DNA of 64,000 nucleotides from Pelagimonas sp050633425 (GTDB taxonomy: Bacteria > Pseudomonadota > Alphaproteobacteria > Rhodobacterales > Rhodobacteraceae), in the NCBI RefSeq assembly GCF_050633425.1, contig NZ_JBOEGM010000034.1, positions 62,001 through 126,000 of the forward strand, given 5' to 3'. Positions 33,132 to 41,564 of the stretch are shown here, piece after piece. The first letter of the stretch is position 1. Each line of letters begins with the position of its first letter. A program made the position numbers and the translations under genes. The notes under the pieces are model-generated. The model saw only the letters and a program-made list of their open reading frames with translations. It did no database searches and was not told where the DNA came from.

Positions 33132-34205
33132 ATGGATGATCTGAGAACCAAATATCTCGACCTTATCAAGACCGCCACTGATGAGGCCGCGCTCGAAGAG
33201 CTGCGTGTTCAGGCCGTCGGCAAAAAGGGCGAGATCAGCCTGCAAATGCGGTCTTTGGGTAAAATGACGCCGGAAGAACGCCAAGTCGCCGGTCCGGCGT
33301 TGAATGCGCTCAAGGATGAAATCAATGCCGCGCTGGCCGCCAAGAAAGCTGCGCTTGCAGATGCCGCATTGGATGCGCGTTTGGCCACCGAATGGCTTGA
33401 CGTGACGTTGCCCGCGCGTCCGCAACGCAGCGGCTCGATCCACCCGATTTCACAGGTGACCGAGGAAGTCAGCGCGATCTTCGCCGATATGGGCTTTGCG
33501 GTTGCAGAAGGGCCGCAGATTGATTCCGATTGGTATGTGTTTGATGCGTTGAACATCCCAAGCCACCACCCGGCCCGTGCCGAGATGGACACATTCTATA
33601 TGAACCGCGCCGAGGGTGATGACCGTCCGCCGCATATCCTGCGCACGCACACCTCGCCGGTTCAAATCCGCTCGATGGAAGCGCAAGGCGCGCCAATCCG
33701 CATTATCGCGCCGGGCCGCGTTTATCGCGCCGATTACGACCAGACGCACACACCGATGTTCCATCAGGTCGAGGGCCTATGTATTGGCAAAGACGTCTCG
33801 ATGGCCAACCTGAAATGGTGCCTCGAAGAGTTTGTGAAAGCGTTTTTCGAGGTTGATCACGTAGAACTGCGCTTCCGCGCCTCGCATTTCCCATTCACCG
33901 AACCATCGGCCGAGGTCGATATTCAGTGTTCATGGGAAAATGGCGTGCTCAAGGTTGGCGAAGGCGACGACTGGATGGAAATCCTCGGCTCTGGCATGGT
34001 TCACCCCAAGGTTCTGGAAAACGCAGGCGTTGATCCTAAGGAATACCAAGGCTTTGCCTTTGGCATCGGCATCGACCGCCTCGCCATGCTGAAATACGGC
34101 ATCCCCGACTTGCGGGCGTTCTTTGACTCAGACCTGCGTTGGCTAAAACACTATGGGTTCACCCCGTTGGATGTGCCGACGCTGCATGGTGGTTTGAGCA
34201 AGTGA
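33132..34205 (+). CDS. pheS: phenylalanine--tRNA ligase alpha subunit
   Basis: A 357-aa class II synthetase subunit that charges tRNA-Phe as an alpha2-beta2 enzyme with PheT. N-terminal coiled-coil (MDDLRTKYLDLIKTATDEAA) is followed by the catalytic core: motif 2 region HTSPVQIRSMEAQGAPIRII with APGRVYRADYDQTHTPMFHQ, then ASHFPFTEPSAEVDIQC, and motif 3 GFAFGIGIDRLAMLKYGI. Standard length. Its TGA overlaps the GTG start of a DUF2513 gene. pheT lies about 1.1 kb downstream rather than adjacent. Confidence 0.97.
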   Translation: MDDLRTKYLDLIKTATDEAALEELRVQAVGKKGEISLQMRSLGKMTPEERQVAGPALNALKDEINAALAAKKAALADAALDARLATEWLDVTLPARPQRSGSIHPISQVTEEVSAIFADMGFAVAEGPQIDSDWYVFDALNIPSHHPARAEMDTFYMNRAEGDDRPPHILRTHTSPVQIRSMEAQGAPIRIIAPGRVYRADYDQTHTPMFHQVEGLCIGKDVSMANLKWCLEEFVKAFFEVDHVELRFRASHFPFTEPSAEVDIQCSWENGVLKVGEGDDWMEILGSGMVHPKVLENAGVDPKEYQGFAFGIGIDRLAMLKYGIPDLRAFFDSDLRWLKHYGFTPLDVPTLHGGLSK

Positions 34206-34612
34206 AACGGGATCTCGGGATCCTTAGAAAATGGCTTTTCTACATAGAAAAACAAGGTCTTGCGGATAACTTCATCGAAGTGCGGCTGGATGATTCTGAA
34301 CTAACGTTCTTTGACAGTGACGACAAACATCTGATTGCGTACAATTTGGAGCAATGTGTCCTGGCTGGCTTAGTACAGTCTGCTGGAAGCACTCTGGTTC
34401 TTTGGGATGAGGGCGAGCCAACTATCTTCATTCGCCGGTTAACTCCTGCCGGCCATGATTACCTAGATGCCATACGCGCAAACGGTATATGGGAAAAAAC
34501 CAAGGATACGATTACCGAGGCCGGTGGGAGCTTTACATTAGAGATTGTGAAGAATTTGGCCATCGGGTTTGCGAAGAAAACCTTAGAAGACAAAACCGGA
34601 TTGAAGCTTTAA
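34202..34612 (+). CDS. DUF2513-like protein between pheS and pheT
   Basis: A 136-aa protein starting at a GTG that overlaps the pheS stop (GTGA). The N-terminus VKRDLGILRKWLFYIEKQG and the middle LTPAGHDYLDAIR match DUF2513 proteins as remembered; these are common in accessory and phage-related DNA and have a winged-helix-like look. No catalytic motif. Codon usage looks less GC-rich at third positions than pheS. It probably inserted behind pheS and now depends on pheS translation. Confidence 0.8.
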   Translation: MKRDLGILRKWLFYIEKQGLADNFIEVRLDDSELTFFDSDDKHLIAYNLEQCVLAGLVQSAGSTLVLWDEGEPTIFIRRLTPAGHDYLDAIRANGIWEKTKDTITEAGGSFTLEIVKNLAIGFAKKTLEDKTGLKL

Positions 34613-34620
34613 CAACTTTC

Positions 34621-34670
34621 GCCCGGCCTCAAGCCGGGCAGCCCCCGACCGCCCCCCATGGGCGGGGGCT
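34621..34670 (+). terminator. GC-rich tandem hairpins after DUF2513 gene
   Basis: Two inverted repeats follow the stop: GCCCGGC/GCCGGGC (34621-34639, 5-nt loop) and AGCCCCCG/CGGGGGCT (34640-34670). The second is followed by TTCTCCCCC, not a strong T-run. They may terminate or dampen transcription between pheS and pheT. Confidence 0.5.
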
Positions 34671-34785
34671 TCTCCCCCACCCGCGGACGGGGGCCGCCCT
34701 TTGTGGTTAACAGTCCGTCGGAATTCCCTCGCTTGAATACGCATCCCGTGCCACTCTGAGGCTATACCAACCTCAGAGGCCCGCC

Positions 34786-35178
34786 ATGTTCCGCACACTC
34801 CTTGCCCTATCGATCATAGCCACCAGCGCCACGGCGGATGAGGTTTGGACCTCGACCACTGGTGATGTCATCTATGAGGACGAAAAAGCCGGCGCGGCGA
34901 TCTTTTCCTTTATCACCGAAACGGGGGCGCGTGCCGAATTGGTGATCCCCGGCCTTGCTGGCAATTACGACAATCGCGGCGTGCATGATGCGCTTTGGAT
35001 TGCGCCGGGGCCGGATCAATGCGCGGTGTCGATGATGCGCCCTGATGGCCAGCCGAGCATGAATTGGGGGCGCGCCATGGTGAGTTTTGACCGCCCCGCC
35101 TATCCGACCGGTTTTACCCTAACGATTGGTGATTGCATGGGGCCGATGCGCCGATCTATGCGGGCTGAATTGAACTAG
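34786..35178 (+). CDS. small secreted protein, unknown, upstream of pheT
   Basis: A 130-aa protein with a short Sec signal (MFRTLLALSIIATSATA-DE). The mature part is beta-rich by appearance with two cysteines (DQCAVSMM and GDCMGPM). No family recognised. It lies 113 nt before pheT on the same strand and after the DUF2513 hairpins, so it is probably transcribed from its own promoter. Nothing in sequence suggests a link with aminoacylation. Confidence 0.75.
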   Translation: MFRTLLALSIIATSATADEVWTSTTGDVIYEDEKAGAAIFSFITETGARAELVIPGLAGNYDNRGVHDALWIAPGPDQCAVSMMRPDGQPSMNWGRAMVSFDRPAYPTGFTLTIGDCMGPMRRSMRAELN

Positions 35179-35291
35179 TTCGGCAGCCATCGACGACTTA
35201 CATGCACCAGCCTCTTTTCACCCAATCGTCTATCCGGTAAGGACATCCCAACCGTTAGACACACCCATTCCAATACCCGAGGCGCTGGCAC

Positions 35292-37691
35292 ATGAAATTC
35301 ACTCTTTCCTGGCTGAAAGACCATCTCGACACCTCGGCCTCGGTCGATGAGATCGCCGAAACTCTGACTGATCTTGGCCTTGAAGTTGAAGGCATAGAAA
35401 ACCCTGCCGAGGCGCTGGCGAATTTCACAATCGCCAAGGTCACGCATGCTGAGCAACACCCTGATGCCGACCGTCTGCGCGTGTGCACCGTGGCCACCGA
35501 TGAAGGTGACAAACAGATCGTTTGTGGTGCCCCCAACGCGCGCGAAGGCATCACCGTGGTGCTCTGCAAGCCGGGCGATTACGTGCCCGGCCTTGATATT
35601 ACACTGAGCGTTGGCAAAATTCGCGGCGTCGAAAGCCACGGCATGATGGCTTCGATGAAAGAGCTGCAGCTTGGCGATGATCATGACGGCATCATCGAAT
35701 TGCGGAACGGTGAGGTTGGCGACAAGTTCGTTGATTGGCTGGCTGCAAATAGCCCCGAAAAAGTTGATCCAGTGATCGAAATTGCCATCACCCCGAACCG
35801 CCAAGACGCTTTGGGTGTGCATGGCATCGCCCGTGATCTCGCGGCGCGCGGCCTTGGGACGTTGAAACCTCTCAAAGTTGAGGCCGTTGAAGGGGCCTTC
35901 GCAAGCCCAATCACAGTGAGCATTGACGAAGACACCCGCGAAAACGGGTGTGAGGTGTTCGCAGGCCGTTTGATCAAAGGGGTCAAAAACGGACCGTCGC
36001 CCGAATGGCTGCAACAGCGTTTGAAAGCGATCGGTTTGCGTCCGATTTCGGCGCTGGTCGATATCACCAACTTTTTCACTTTTGATCGTAATCGTCCGTT
36101 GCATGTGTTCGATGCTGACAAAGTTCAAGGCAATCTGCGTATTCACCGTGCCAAGGCTGGCGATACTCTGGTTGGTCTGGACGAAAAAGAATATGCGTTC
36201 AAAGACGGTCAGGTTGTCATTTCCGATGACAGCGGCATTGAAAGTATCGGTGGTATCATGGGCGGGTTGTCCACCGGATGCACCGAAGAAACCACAAATG
36301 TGTTCCTTGAGGCTGCGGTTTGGGATCACATCCAGATCGCTCATACTGGTCGCGCGCTGAAGATCAACAGCGACGCGCGGTATCGCAATGAACGCGGCAT
36401 TGACCCGGCCTATAACATGCAGGCGATGGAAGATGCTGCGCAGATGATCCTAGATCTGTGTGGCGGCGAGGCCTCCAAAGTTGTCACTGCGGGCCAGGTG
36501 CCAGATGTGTCGCGCAGCTATCGTTTGGACGCCAAGCGCGTGATCTCTCTGGTTGGGATGGAGATTCCCGAGGCTGAACAACGCCAGACCCTGACTGCGC
36601 TCGGCTTCCGTATGGAAGGTGATTTGGCGCATGTTCCGAGCTGGCGTTCAGACGTGAAAGGCGATGCCGATTTGGTCGAAGAGGTGGCGCGTATTGCGTC
36701 CTTGACCAAACTGGTGGGCAAACCTTTGCCGCGCCTGCAGCCCGGCGTGCCCAAGCCAATTCTGTCACCGATGCAAAAACGCGAACGTACCGCCCGCCGC
36801 ACCATTGCGACGCTCGGTTACAATGAGTGCGTGACCTATACATTTATCGATCAGGCAGCCGCGGCCCTGTTTGGCGGTGGCGATGATGCTACGATGTTGG
36901 CAAACCCAATTTCGTCCGAGATGAGCCACATGCGCCCGTCTTTGCTGCCCGGTTTGCTTCAGGCCGCAGCGCGCAATCAGGCCCGCGGTTACGCAGATTT
37001 GGCACTGTTTGAGGTTGGTCATACCTTTGAAGGCGGCGAACCTGGCGAGCAAAGCTTGCAAGTTGCGGGCCTGTTGGTTGGTCGCACTGGCCCCAAAGAT
37101 GTGTATGGTGCCATGCGCGCCGTTGACCTGTTTGATGTCAAAGCCGATGCGGAAGCGGCTTTGGCTGCGATCGGAGCGCCTGCCAAGGTACAGGTCCTGC
37201 GTGGTGGCGAAGGCTGGTGGCATCCGGGTCGTCATGGTCGGATTTGCTTGGGGCCCAAGAAAGTCTTGGGTGTCTTTGGCGAATTGCACCCCAAAGTGCT
37301 CAGCGAACTTGGTATCAAGGGTCCGGCTGTTGCTTTTGTCTTGTATCCCGAAAACGTGCCATTGCCGCGTAAATCCAACGCAACCCGTTCAGCGCTTGCC
37401 ATGAACGATTTGCAAGCGGTTGAGCGCGACTTTGCCTTTGTCGTCGATACAAATGTTGAGGCGCTGACATTGGTGAACGCCGCTGCGGGTGCTGACAAAG
37501 CCTTGATCGAGGATGTGCGGGTGTTTGACGAGTTTATCGGCGGTAATCTGGGCGAGGGTAAAAAGTCACTCGCCATTACAGTGCGCCTGCAACCAACCGA
37601 TAACACCCTGAAAGAAAAAGATATCGAGGCCGTTGCTGCAAAGATCGTTCAGAAAGTGAACAAGGCCACAGGCGGCGAATTACGCGGCTAA
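35292..37691 (+). CDS. pheT: phenylalanine--tRNA ligase beta subunit
   Basis: A 799-aa subunit with the standard domain order: N-terminal tRNA-binding OB fold (FTIAKVTHAEQHPDADRLRV), B3/B4 editing domain, B5 domains, a catalytic-like core (NPISSEMSHMRPSLLPGLLQ) and a C-terminal ferredoxin-fold anticodon-binding domain (ERDFAFVVDTNVEALTLVNA ending in LKEKDIEAVAAKIVQKVNK). Full length, no frameshift. It follows a secreted protein gene and ends at a strong terminator. Essential partner of PheS. Confidence 0.97.
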   Translation: MKFTLSWLKDHLDTSASVDEIAETLTDLGLEVEGIENPAEALANFTIAKVTHAEQHPDADRLRVCTVATDEGDKQIVCGAPNAREGITVVLCKPGDYVPGLDITLSVGKIRGVESHGMMASMKELQLGDDHDGIIELRNGEVGDKFVDWLAANSPEKVDPVIEIAITPNRQDALGVHGIARDLAARGLGTLKPLKVEAVEGAFASPITVSIDEDTRENGCEVFAGRLIKGVKNGPSPEWLQQRLKAIGLRPISALVDITNFFTFDRNRPLHVFDADKVQGNLRIHRAKAGDTLVGLDEKEYAFKDGQVVISDDSGIESIGGIMGGLSTGCTEETTNVFLEAAVWDHIQIAHTGRALKINSDARYRNERGIDPAYNMQAMEDAAQMILDLCGGEASKVVTAGQVPDVSRSYRLDAKRVISLVGMEIPEAEQRQTLTALGFRMEGDLAHVPSWRSDVKGDADLVEEVARIASLTKLVGKPLPRLQPGVPKPILSPMQKRERTARRTIATLGYNECVTYTFIDQAAAALFGGGDDATMLANPISSEMSHMRPSLLPGLLQAAARNQARGYADLALFEVGHTFEGGEPGEQSLQVAGLLVGRTGPKDVYGAMRAVDLFDVKADAEAALAAIGAPAKVQVLRGGEGWWHPGRHGRICLGPKKVLGVFGELHPKVLSELGIKGPAVAFVLYPENVPLPRKSNATRSALAMNDLQAVERDFAFVVDTNVEALTLVNAAAGADKALIEDVRVFDEFIGGNLGEGKKSLAITVRLQPTDNTLKEKDIEAVAAKIVQKVNKATGGELRG

Positions 37692-37713
37692 ACACAGGCC
37701 ATAAACTTCATCA

Positions 37714-37741
37714 AAAGGCCACCCGGTTTAGGGTGGCCTTT
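37714..37741. terminator. rho-independent terminator of pheT
   Basis: Perfect 11-bp stem AAAGGCCACCC (37714-37724) and GGGTGGCCTTT (37731-37741) around a six-nt loop, 23 nt after the pheT stop. As A-tracts and T-tracts flank both sides it can also serve the convergent EF-hand gene, whose stop lies 7 nt away. Confidence 0.88.
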
Positions 37742-37747
37742 CGTGTT

Positions 37748-38248
37748 TCAGCCTTTTCCTTGGCCCATGCCTTGGCCTTTTCCCTTGCCCAGACCCTGGC
37801 CCTGACCCGTCCCTGCACCTTTGCCTCTGCCAAAATCGGCGGTTGTGATCACGCCGTCACCATCGGTGTCCATTTTGACGATCCAGCTTTCAGTTCCGCT
37901 AACAAACTCTTCGCGGCTGACTGTGCCATCGTTATCGGCGTCATTCACTTCACGTCGCAGGCCATTGGCAGCATGTTGCCCGCGCCCCGTACCATTTCCG
38001 GGCATAGCATTTTCGCGCATGTCGTTTTCGCGCGCCTCGTCAAAGGCAACATACTCTTCAGCATCGAGATAACCGTCGTCATTGGCGTCAAAGGTTGTAA
38101 AAACATCACCACGCCGTTCGGCAGCCTCGGCCACAGTCACTTGGCCATCTTCGTCCAAATCCCAGTTTTCAATGAAATGTGCTCCGGGCGATTGTTCGGC
38201 CACTGCGGTGCTTGCGATAACGATCAGGGGGAATAGGGTGCGGATCAT
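37748..38248 (-). CDS. exported EF-hand calcium-binding protein
   Basis: A 166-aa protein with a Sec signal (MIRTLFPLIVIASTAVA-EQ). Four EF-hand loops are visible: DLDEDGQVTVAE, DANDDGYLDAEE, DADNDGTVSREE and DTDGDGVITTAD, all with Asp at positions 1, 3 and 5. The C-terminal 25 residues are a low-complexity Gly/Lys/Gln tail (GKGAGTGQGQGLGKGKGQG). It is likely a periplasmic calcium buffer or sensor. A perfect palindrome overlaps its predicted -10 box, so expression is probably repressed by a dedicated factor. Confidence 0.87.
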   Translation of the reverse strand: MIRTLFPLIVIASTAVAEQSPGAHFIENWDLDEDGQVTVAEAAERRGDVFTTFDANDDGYLDAEEYVAFDEARENDMRENAMPGNGTGRGQHAANGLRREVNDADNDGTVSREEFVSGTESWIVKMDTDGDGVITTADFGRGKGAGTGQGQGLGKGKGQGMGQGKG

Positions 38249-38271
38249 GTGTTGTCTCCTAACAGATTATT

Positions 38272-38305
38272 TGCAGTTACATTCATTATACGGAATGTAA
38301 CTGCA
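38272..38305 (-). promoter_or_regulatory. perfect palindrome over the EF-hand gene promoter
   Basis: Arms TGCAGTTACATTC (38272-38284) and GAATGTAACTGCA (38293-38305) are perfect 13-bp inverted repeats with an 8-nt spacer. The spacer contains TATAAT on the minus strand (complement of 38285-38290), placing a transcription start near 38278 and a 30-nt leader before the EF-hand ATG. A consensus -35 is absent, which suits a regulated promoter. Confidence 0.7.
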
Positions 38306-38331
38306 GTCCCGTCGGGCCAGGATGTCGCAGG

Positions 38332-38673
38332 TTAGGATTTGGCGCTCAATTCATCAAAAACTTCGAGTGCTTTTCCGGAATACATCAGCCCGGGGCCACC
38401 AGCCATTTGGATACAAGTCGCCAAGACTTCCGACACTTCTTCGCGTGTGGCACCCAGCCTTACAAGGGCTTCGGTGTGGAATAAAATGCAAGGTTCGCAA
38501 CGTGTTGCCACAGCAATCCCAAGCGCGACATATTCCTTCTCCTTGAAAGTCAGCGCTGCGTCTTTCTTAACGCTTTTTCCAATCGCTCCAAAACCTGCAA
38601 CGGTGTCTGGGATCATTGCACCAAGTTGTTTTAGCTGAGCTTTTGTGTCGTTAAGCTTGTTTGTCCAGGTCAT
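38332..38673 (-). CDS. carboxymuconolactone decarboxylase/AhpD-family protein
   Basis: A 113-aa all-helical protein. The redox motif RCEPCILFHTEAL (CxxC followed by His) and EVSEVLATCIQMAGGPGLMY are characteristic of AhpD-like CMD domains, which reduce peroxiredoxin-type partners or act as small thiol hydroperoxidases. Start at 38673 is preceded by AGGAGA (complement of 'tctcct'). An FNR-type box lies about 65 nt upstream, suggesting induction under low oxygen. No peroxiredoxin gene is adjacent. Confidence 0.85.
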   Translation of the reverse strand: MTWTNKLNDTKAQLKQLGAMIPDTVAGFGAIGKSVKKDAALTFKEKEYVALGIAVATRCEPCILFHTEALVRLGATREEVSEVLATCIQMAGGPGLMYSGKALEVFDELSAKS

Positions 38674-38730
38674 GATGGTCTCCTTGAATAGAATTTGGGA
38701 GACACACATCATGAAACCGGAATGCAAACA

Positions 38731-38744
38731 TTGATCCGGATCAT
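38731..38744. promoter_or_regulatory. FNR/Dnr-type box upstream of CMD gene
   Basis: TTGATCCGGATCAT matches the FNR half-sites TTGAT and ATCAA (last base differs) with four nt between. Centred about 65 nt upstream of the CMD start, it would allow a promoter near 38697 with class II activation spacing. Confidence 0.5.
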
Positions 38745-38773
38745 GTTCGCTCAGGTGAGACCGAATTTGGCAA

Positions 38774-38807
38774 AAGAAAAGGCCCCGGCGATCGTCGCAC
38801 AGGGCCT
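38774..38807 (-). terminator. terminator of methylsuccinyl-CoA dehydrogenase gene
   Basis: On the minus strand AGGCCC (complement near 38802-38807) pairs with GGGCCT around a GC-rich 14-nt inner region and is followed by TTTTCTTTT. It begins about 25 nt after the gene's stop. Confidence 0.75.
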
Positions 38808-38831
38808 AGTGGAGAGTAAAAAGTGGGCCAA

Positions 38832-40517
38832 TTAGCCCAATAGGCGGCGCGCGATGACCTGCGCCTGAATTTCCCCGGCTCCCTCAAAGATATTGAGAAT
38901 CCGGGCGTCACAGAGGATGCGGCTCACTGTGTATTCCAGCGCGAAACCGTTGCCGCCGTGGATTTGCAATGCGTTATCCGCAGCGGCCCAAGCAACGCGG
39001 GCCCCCAACAGCTTGGCCATGCCAGCCTCAAGGTCACAGCGCCGCCCTTCATCCTTTTCGCGGGCCGAGAAGTAGGACAGTTGGCGGGCAACCATGATTT
39101 CTGTGGCCATCATGGCAATCTTGCCCGACACCCGTGGGAAATCGATCAGTGACTTGCCAAATTGCTTGCGGTCCTGCGCGTATTTCATCCCGACATCCAT
39201 TGCGGATTGTGCAACGCCAATGGCGCGAGCAGCGGTTTGAATGCGGGCGCTTTCAAAGGTTTCCATCAATTGCTTGAAGCCTTTGCCGGTCTCGCCGCCC
39301 AACAGGTTTTCGCCTTTGACATGGAAATTATCAAACCCGAGTTCGTATTCCTTCATTCCGCGATAGCCAAGCACTTCAATTTCCCCGCCGGTCATGCCTT
39401 CGGTCGGGAACGGATCTTCATCGGTGCCGGGTGTTTTCTCGGCCAGGAACATCGACAAGCCTTTGTAATTGCTTGTGTCTGGGTCGGTCCGGGCCAGAAG
39501 CGTCATAACATGGGTTCGCGCGGCGTGGGTGATCCAAGTCTTGTTTCCGGTGACTTTATAGTCGCCATTGTCATCCTTGACGGCGCGGGTCCGCAGCGAC
39601 CCGAGATCGGAGCCGGTGTTGGGTTCCGTAAAGACCGCGGTTGGCAGTTTTTCACCGGATGCCAGCGCCGGCAGCCACTTTTGTTTCTGCTCTTCGGTGC
39701 CACCGGCAATGATCAGTTCCGCCGCAATTTCTGAGCGGGTGCCAAGTGAGCCGACCCCAATATAGGCGCGCGACAGTTCCTCGGAAACAACGCACATGGA
39801 GGCCTTGGACATTCCAAGCCCGCCATATTCCTCGGGGATCGTTAGACCAAACACACCCATTTCAGAGAGCTCGTCGATGATTTCCATCGGGATCAGCTGG
39901 TCTTTGAGGTGCCATTCATGGGCAAATGGTTCTACTTTATCAACGGCATAGCGACGCATTTGTTCGCGGAACATGTCCAGCTCTTCGTCAAGACCGGTTT
40001 CACCATAGGTGATGTCACCCTCACGTTGCTGGATCAGCTCGACCAAGCGAGTGCGGGCACTTTGGGTATTGCCACCTTGGGTCAACGTCATGACAGCGTC
40101 GGCCATCAATACGCGGGCGTCATCTTGCGACAGCCCCATGTCTTGCAGGCGAACCATTTCGCCTTGGTTCATCTGAATGCCACCATAAATCTGCCAGAGG
40201 TACTCCCCAAAGGCGATCTGATGCAGCAGCTGTTCCAGCTCTCCAAACGTGCCGTCGGCTTGCAGGCGTTCGGCCCAACCCTGCATCTGCCGCAGGCATT
40301 CAAGGTAGGTTGCGAGCCATGCAAGACCATGCGCTGCCGTTTGATTAGCTTCAATCAACGCTCCAGAGACGCGTCCGTCTTTGCTGACAATGTCCCGCAC
40401 GCTATTTCTTGCCGCGTCAAAGACGGCTTCTACCGGGGCAATGGCCGCGCCGGTTAGTGTCAGAAGATCAGGCAGGATCGCACCGCCGAGGCTTGGGTCT
40501 TGTCCGTCATGCGCCAT
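38832..40517 (-). CDS. mcd: (2S)-methylsuccinyl-CoA dehydrogenase
   Basis: A 561-aa flavin acyl-CoA dehydrogenase with an extra N-terminal domain of about 150 residues, the hallmark of Mcd in the ethylmalonyl-CoA pathway for acetyl-CoA assimilation. Core motifs: PEEYGGLGMSKASMCVVSEE, AVFTEPNTGSDLGSLRTRA, TGNKTWITHAARTHVMTLLA, FESARIQTAARAIGVAQ, and the C-terminal IHGGNGFALEYTVSRI and IFEGAGEIQAQVIARRLL. AAGG lies nine nt before the ATG at 40517, so that start is preferred to 40526. It oxidises methylsuccinyl-CoA to mesaconyl-CoA. Monocistronic with its own terminator. Confidence 0.88.
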   Translation of the reverse strand: MAHDGQDPSLGGAILPDLLTLTGAAIAPVEAVFDAARNSVRDIVSKDGRVSGALIEANQTAAHGLAWLATYLECLRQMQGWAERLQADGTFGELEQLLHQIAFGEYLWQIYGGIQMNQGEMVRLQDMGLSQDDARVLMADAVMTLTQGGNTQSARTRLVELIQQREGDITYGETGLDEELDMFREQMRRYAVDKVEPFAHEWHLKDQLIPMEIIDELSEMGVFGLTIPEEYGGLGMSKASMCVVSEELSRAYIGVGSLGTRSEIAAELIIAGGTEEQKQKWLPALASGEKLPTAVFTEPNTGSDLGSLRTRAVKDDNGDYKVTGNKTWITHAARTHVMTLLARTDPDTSNYKGLSMFLAEKTPGTDEDPFPTEGMTGGEIEVLGYRGMKEYELGFDNFHVKGENLLGGETGKGFKQLMETFESARIQTAARAIGVAQSAMDVGMKYAQDRKQFGKSLIDFPRVSGKIAMMATEIMVARQLSYFSAREKDEGRRCDLEAGMAKLLGARVAWAAADNALQIHGGNGFALEYTVSRILCDARILNIFEGAGEIQAQVIARRLLG

Positions 40518-40664
40518 GATATGCATCCTTATACTTTTCTTCAGCGGGTTTACCTATTTCGCACTTGCAGCGCAACATAAATACGAATGCTGCGGTGCTG
40601 AAGTTCAAAAGTTGCGTGGCTGAATTTTGGCGCATCTTCCAGATTGCCGTGTTAAATCACTGGT

Positions 40665-41420
40665 ATGGACGCCATTTTCTCAAATTTCATGCTTTTGTCG
40701 CTGTGCCTAGGAATTGGGCTTTTGGCCGGCGTGGTCAAAGGGATGGTCGGTTTTGCGATGCCGATGATTCTTGTCTCAGGGCTGGGAAGTGTGATCGCGC
40801 CGGAACTTGCCCTCGCGGGGCTGATACTGCCAACCTTGGTCACAAATGGCATGCAAGCAACGCGACAAGGTTTGGGAGAGGCACTGGCATCAGTCAAACG
40901 GTTTCGCTTGTTTCTGGCAACCGGCTTGGTGACAATCCTTTTGTCGTCACAATTGGTACGTGTTCTTCCTATTGAGGTGATGCTCGCCGTGATCGGTGGG
41001 CCGATCGTGGTGTTTAGCGCAATGCAATTGGCCGGCTGGCAACCGAGGCTCAAACCCAGCCCCAAAGTCGAAATGAGTGTCGGGGCCTTTGCAGGCTTTA
41101 TTGGCGGGTTGTCGGGGGTTTGGGGGCCGCCGACTGTGGCGTATTTGACGGCGCTTGGAACGGAGAAGAGCGAGCAAATTCGCGTCCAAGGCGTGATCTA
41201 TGGTCTGGGGGCATTGGCGCTAACTGGCGCGCATATGGCATCGGGGATTTTGAATGCGACAACGGTTTGGTTTTCCGCAGTTATGCTGGTGCCCGCTGTT
41301 TTAGGGATGCAAATAGGTTCGGTTTTGCATGATCGGATTGACCAATCAGTATTTCGCCGTGCGACTTTGATCGTTTTACTTGTGGCTGGGGTTAACCTTT
41401 TGCGGCGCGCCTTGTTTTAG
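40665..41420 (+). CDS. TauE/SafE-family sulfite/organosulfur exporter-like permease
   Basis: A 251-aa membrane protein with about seven or eight hydrophobic segments. Family features are GIGLLAGVVKGMVGFAMPMI and the second repeat GAFAGFIGGLSGVWGPPTVA. TauE/SafE proteins move sulfite or organosulfur anions, but many members are uncharacterised. It diverges from mcd over 147 nt. No sulfur gene is immediately adjacent, although the window carries a DMSP module. Confidence 0.85.
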   Translation: MDAIFSNFMLLSLCLGIGLLAGVVKGMVGFAMPMILVSGLGSVIAPELALAGLILPTLVTNGMQATRQGLGEALASVKRFRLFLATGLVTILLSSQLVRVLPIEVMLAVIGGPIVVFSAMQLAGWQPRLKPSPKVEMSVGAFAGFIGGLSGVWGPPTVAYLTALGTEKSEQIRVQGVIYGLGALALTGAHMASGILNATTVWFSAVMLVPAVLGMQIGSVLHDRIDQSVFRRATLIVLLVAGVNLLRRALF

Positions 41421-41490
41421 AGTTTCGTGCCTTGTTGGGCGCAAGGACATGAAATCCCAGACATCAAACAACCCATGCACCTGTGCCGAG

Positions 41491-41525
41491 CCTCTCATCC
41501 AAACCGACCAACTTTGGTTGAGAGG
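41491..41525. terminator. hairpin between convergent TauE and chemoreceptor genes
   Basis: Arms CCTCTCA (41491-41497) and TGAGAGG (41519-41525), extended by CCAAA/TTTGG across a T-T mismatch, enclose a nine-nt loop. It lies 70 nt after TauE and 40 nt after the chemoreceptor stop, consistent with a shared terminator, although the T-run is weak. Confidence 0.6.
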
Positions 41526-41564
41526 TCCATTCTTTCGGTGAAACAATCCTCCGATAGCCTGTCT

